A DNA stretch of 6,804 nt from Deltaproteobacteria bacterium (GTDB lineage Bacteria > Desulfobacterota > GWC2-55-46 > JAUVFY01), in contig JAUVFY010000066.1 of assembly GCA_030594025.1 (NCBI GenBank), forward strand, positions 1-6,804, given 5' to 3'. The number at the start of each line of letters is the position of its first letter. The first letter of the stretch is position 1. The notes under the pieces were generated by a model. That model saw nothing but the letters and a program-made list of their open reading frames with translations, made no database searches and was not told where the DNA came from. The translations under genes and the position numbers were made by a program. Positions 5,764 through 6,804 of this stretch are shown piece by piece.

Positions 5764-6033
5764 ATGCCTATATATGAATACAGGTGTAATGACTGCGGAA
5801 AAGAGTTCGAGCTGATGCAGAAGCTCTCGGACGGGGACGCCCGGGAGTGCATATACTGCAGCGGTAAGGTCGAAAAGCTCATAAGCCAGTCCTCGTTTCA
5901 TCTCAAGGGCGGCGGCTGGCATGCTGACGGCTATTCTAAAGGCAAGCGAGAGGGGGATTCCAAGCCAGATAAGTGTCAGGGTGCTAAAAAGCCCGAGTGC
6001 GCCGGCTGCCCGTCCTCTGGAGGAGAGTCCTGA
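5764..6033 (+). CDS. FmdB family zinc-ribbon protein
   Basis: The 89-residue protein starts MPIYEYRCNDCGKEFE, the hallmark of the FmdB/CxxC_CxxC_SSSS family. Four cysteines in two CxxC pairs (Cys8/Cys11 and Cys29/Cys32) form a zinc ribbon, followed by the family's FHLKGGGWHADGY segment (46-57). After residue 58 it is a charged Lys/Gly/Asp tail with three more cysteines (71, 79, 82; CQGAKKPECAGCP). The family is named after a putative regulator near formamidase or formylmethanofuran dehydrogenase genes, but members occur widely and have no settled function. It has its own promoter, ribosome binding site and terminator, so it is a single-gene transcription unit unrelated in expression to its neighbours. 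Confidence 0.9.
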   Translation: MPIYEYRCNDCGKEFELMQKLSDGDARECIYCSGKVEKLISQSSFHLKGGGWHADGYSKGKREGDSKPDKCQGAKKPECAGCPSSGGES

Positions 6034-6064
6034 AGCCGAGAGTTAAAGGGATAGAAATCCATCG

Positions 6065-6098
6065 AGGCCGGGGTCTTAAAAGGTTCCGGCCTTTTTTT
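6065..6098 (+). terminator. intrinsic terminator after the FmdB-like gene
   Basis: AGGCCGG 6065-6071 pairs with CCGGCCT 6086-6092, extendable by two G-T wobble pairs, followed directly by seven Ts (6092-6098) and a further AAATTTTT. It lies 31 nt after the stop codon and is the clearest terminator in the window. Confidence 0.88.
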
Positions 6099-6123
6099 AA
6101 ATTTTTCAACCTTTGAAGAATCA

Positions 6124-6804
6124 ATGATAGACATTAAGGATACGGCCGTCGGGGCGGCAAGGAAGGCCGGGGCTTTGTTAAAGGAAAAGCTCGGGCGGGT
6201 CGAAAGGGTCGAGTACAAGGGCGCCGTGGACCTCGTGACCGAGATGGACAAAGAGGCCGAGGCGCTTATAATAAGCGCGATAAGGAAAACCTTTCCTGAC
6301 CACGGGATACTTACCGAGGAGAGTAAAGAGAAGGTGGCCCCTTCACCTTACCGGTGGATAATCGACCCCCTGGACGGCACGACCAATTACGCACACGGCT
6401 ATCCGGCATTCTCGGTTTCCATCGCCTTTGAAGAAAACGGTGAGTTACTTTTCGGCGTGGTATACGGCCCCATGCTCGATGAGCTCTTTACCGTTGAAAG
6501 GGGCGGGGGGGCTTACCTGAACGGTAACAGGATAAGGGTCTCCGCGACGGACAACTTGGGCGAGAGCCTCCTGGCAACGGGTTTCCCCTATGACGTGAGG
6601 ACATCGAGGGCGAATAATTTGGACCACTTCTCGAACTTTGCCGTGAGGGCCCAGGCCATAAGGAGGGCGGGCTCGGCGGCGCTGGACCTCTGCTACGTTG
6701 CGTGCGGCCGTTTCGACGGCTTCTGGGAGATGAAGCTCCACCCGTGGGATGTTGCAACGGGTTCTCTCATGGTAAAGGAGGCGGGGGGCACGGTAACGGA
6801 CTTC
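6124..6804 (+). CDS. suhB: inositol-1-monophosphatase family protein (3' truncated by window edge)
   Basis: The frame from ATG 6124 stays open to the window end and shows 227 residues of a protein normally about 260 long, so some 30-40 C-terminal residues are missing. All metal-site motifs of the IMPase family are present: VDLVTEMD (35-42), ILTEES (62-67, metal-ligand Glu65 or 66), WIIDPLDGTTNYAHG (78-92; Asp81 and Asp84), GSAALDLCYVACGRFDGFWE (183-202) and HPWDVATG (206-213; Asp209). Such enzymes hydrolyse inositol-1-phosphate and related sugar or nucleotide phosphates with Mg2+. The motif wording is closest to SuhB-like members as I recall them, but fructose-1,6-bisphosphatase or histidinol-phosphatase activity cannot be excluded. 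The start has only a weak Shine-Dalgarno (GAAG 6115-6118) and lies 25 nt after the terminator T-run; no upstream in-frame start is better. Confidence 0.93.
   Translation, partial: MIDIKDTAVGAARKAGALLKEKLGRVERVEYKGAVDLVTEMDKEAEALIISAIRKTFPDHGILTEESKEKVAPSPYRWIIDPLDGTTNYAHGYPAFSVSIAFEENGELLFGVVYGPMLDELFTVERGGGAYLNGNRIRVSATDNLGESLLATGFPYDVRTSRANNLDHFSNFAVRAQAIRRAGSAALDLCYVACGRFDGFWEMKLHPWDVATGSLMVKEAGGTVTDF

Overview
The window is an ordinary-looking bacterial chromosomal segment with all seven recognisable genes on the + strand: the C-terminal part of a large CoA-dehydratase activase-type protein (cut by the left edge), rmuC, asd, truA, a secreted protein of unknown function, a small FmdB-type zinc-ribbon protein, and an inositol-monophosphatase-family gene (cut by the right edge). 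The DNA is GC-rich, with ATA strongly used for Ile and AGG for Arg. Together with the multidomain CoA activase (common in anaerobes) and a secreted protein of a type I associate with deltaproteobacterial genomes, this suggests an anaerobic Desulfobacterota/Nitrospirota-like bacterium, probably from an environmental assembly. That placement is an inference and is not proven by the sequence.

Layout. From 2 to 3985 three genes are tightly packed with gaps of 10 and 32 nt, no visible terminator and clear or acceptable ribosome binding sites, so they probably share transcripts although their functions are unrelated: enzyme activation or fermentation, DNA maintenance, and amino-acid/cell-wall precursor synthesis. 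The gap from 3986 to 4174 is filled almost entirely by a nested set of three hairpins arranged as one large dyad around 4082/4083. This is the most unusual structure in the window and looks like a composite palindromic intergenic element of REP/BIME or MITE type. truA starts 10 nt after it and is followed within 25 nt by the secreted-protein gene; a small hairpin spans the truA stop codon and reaches the next Shine-Dalgarno.

The 157-nt gap at 5607-5763 holds an imperfect direct repeat of the 3' end of the secreted-protein gene, two mutually exclusive small hairpins (one terminator-like), and a near-consensus sigma70 promoter that starts an independent transcription unit for the FmdB-like gene. 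That unit closes with a strong intrinsic terminator at 6065-6098. The phosphatase gene starts 25 nt after the T-run.

No RNA genes, CRISPR arrays, transposase genes or phage genes are visible. I see no new multi-gene system. The observations most worth following are the composite palindrome, the repeat-built secreted protein with a Lys/Gly-rich tail, and the repeat spanning its stop codon.
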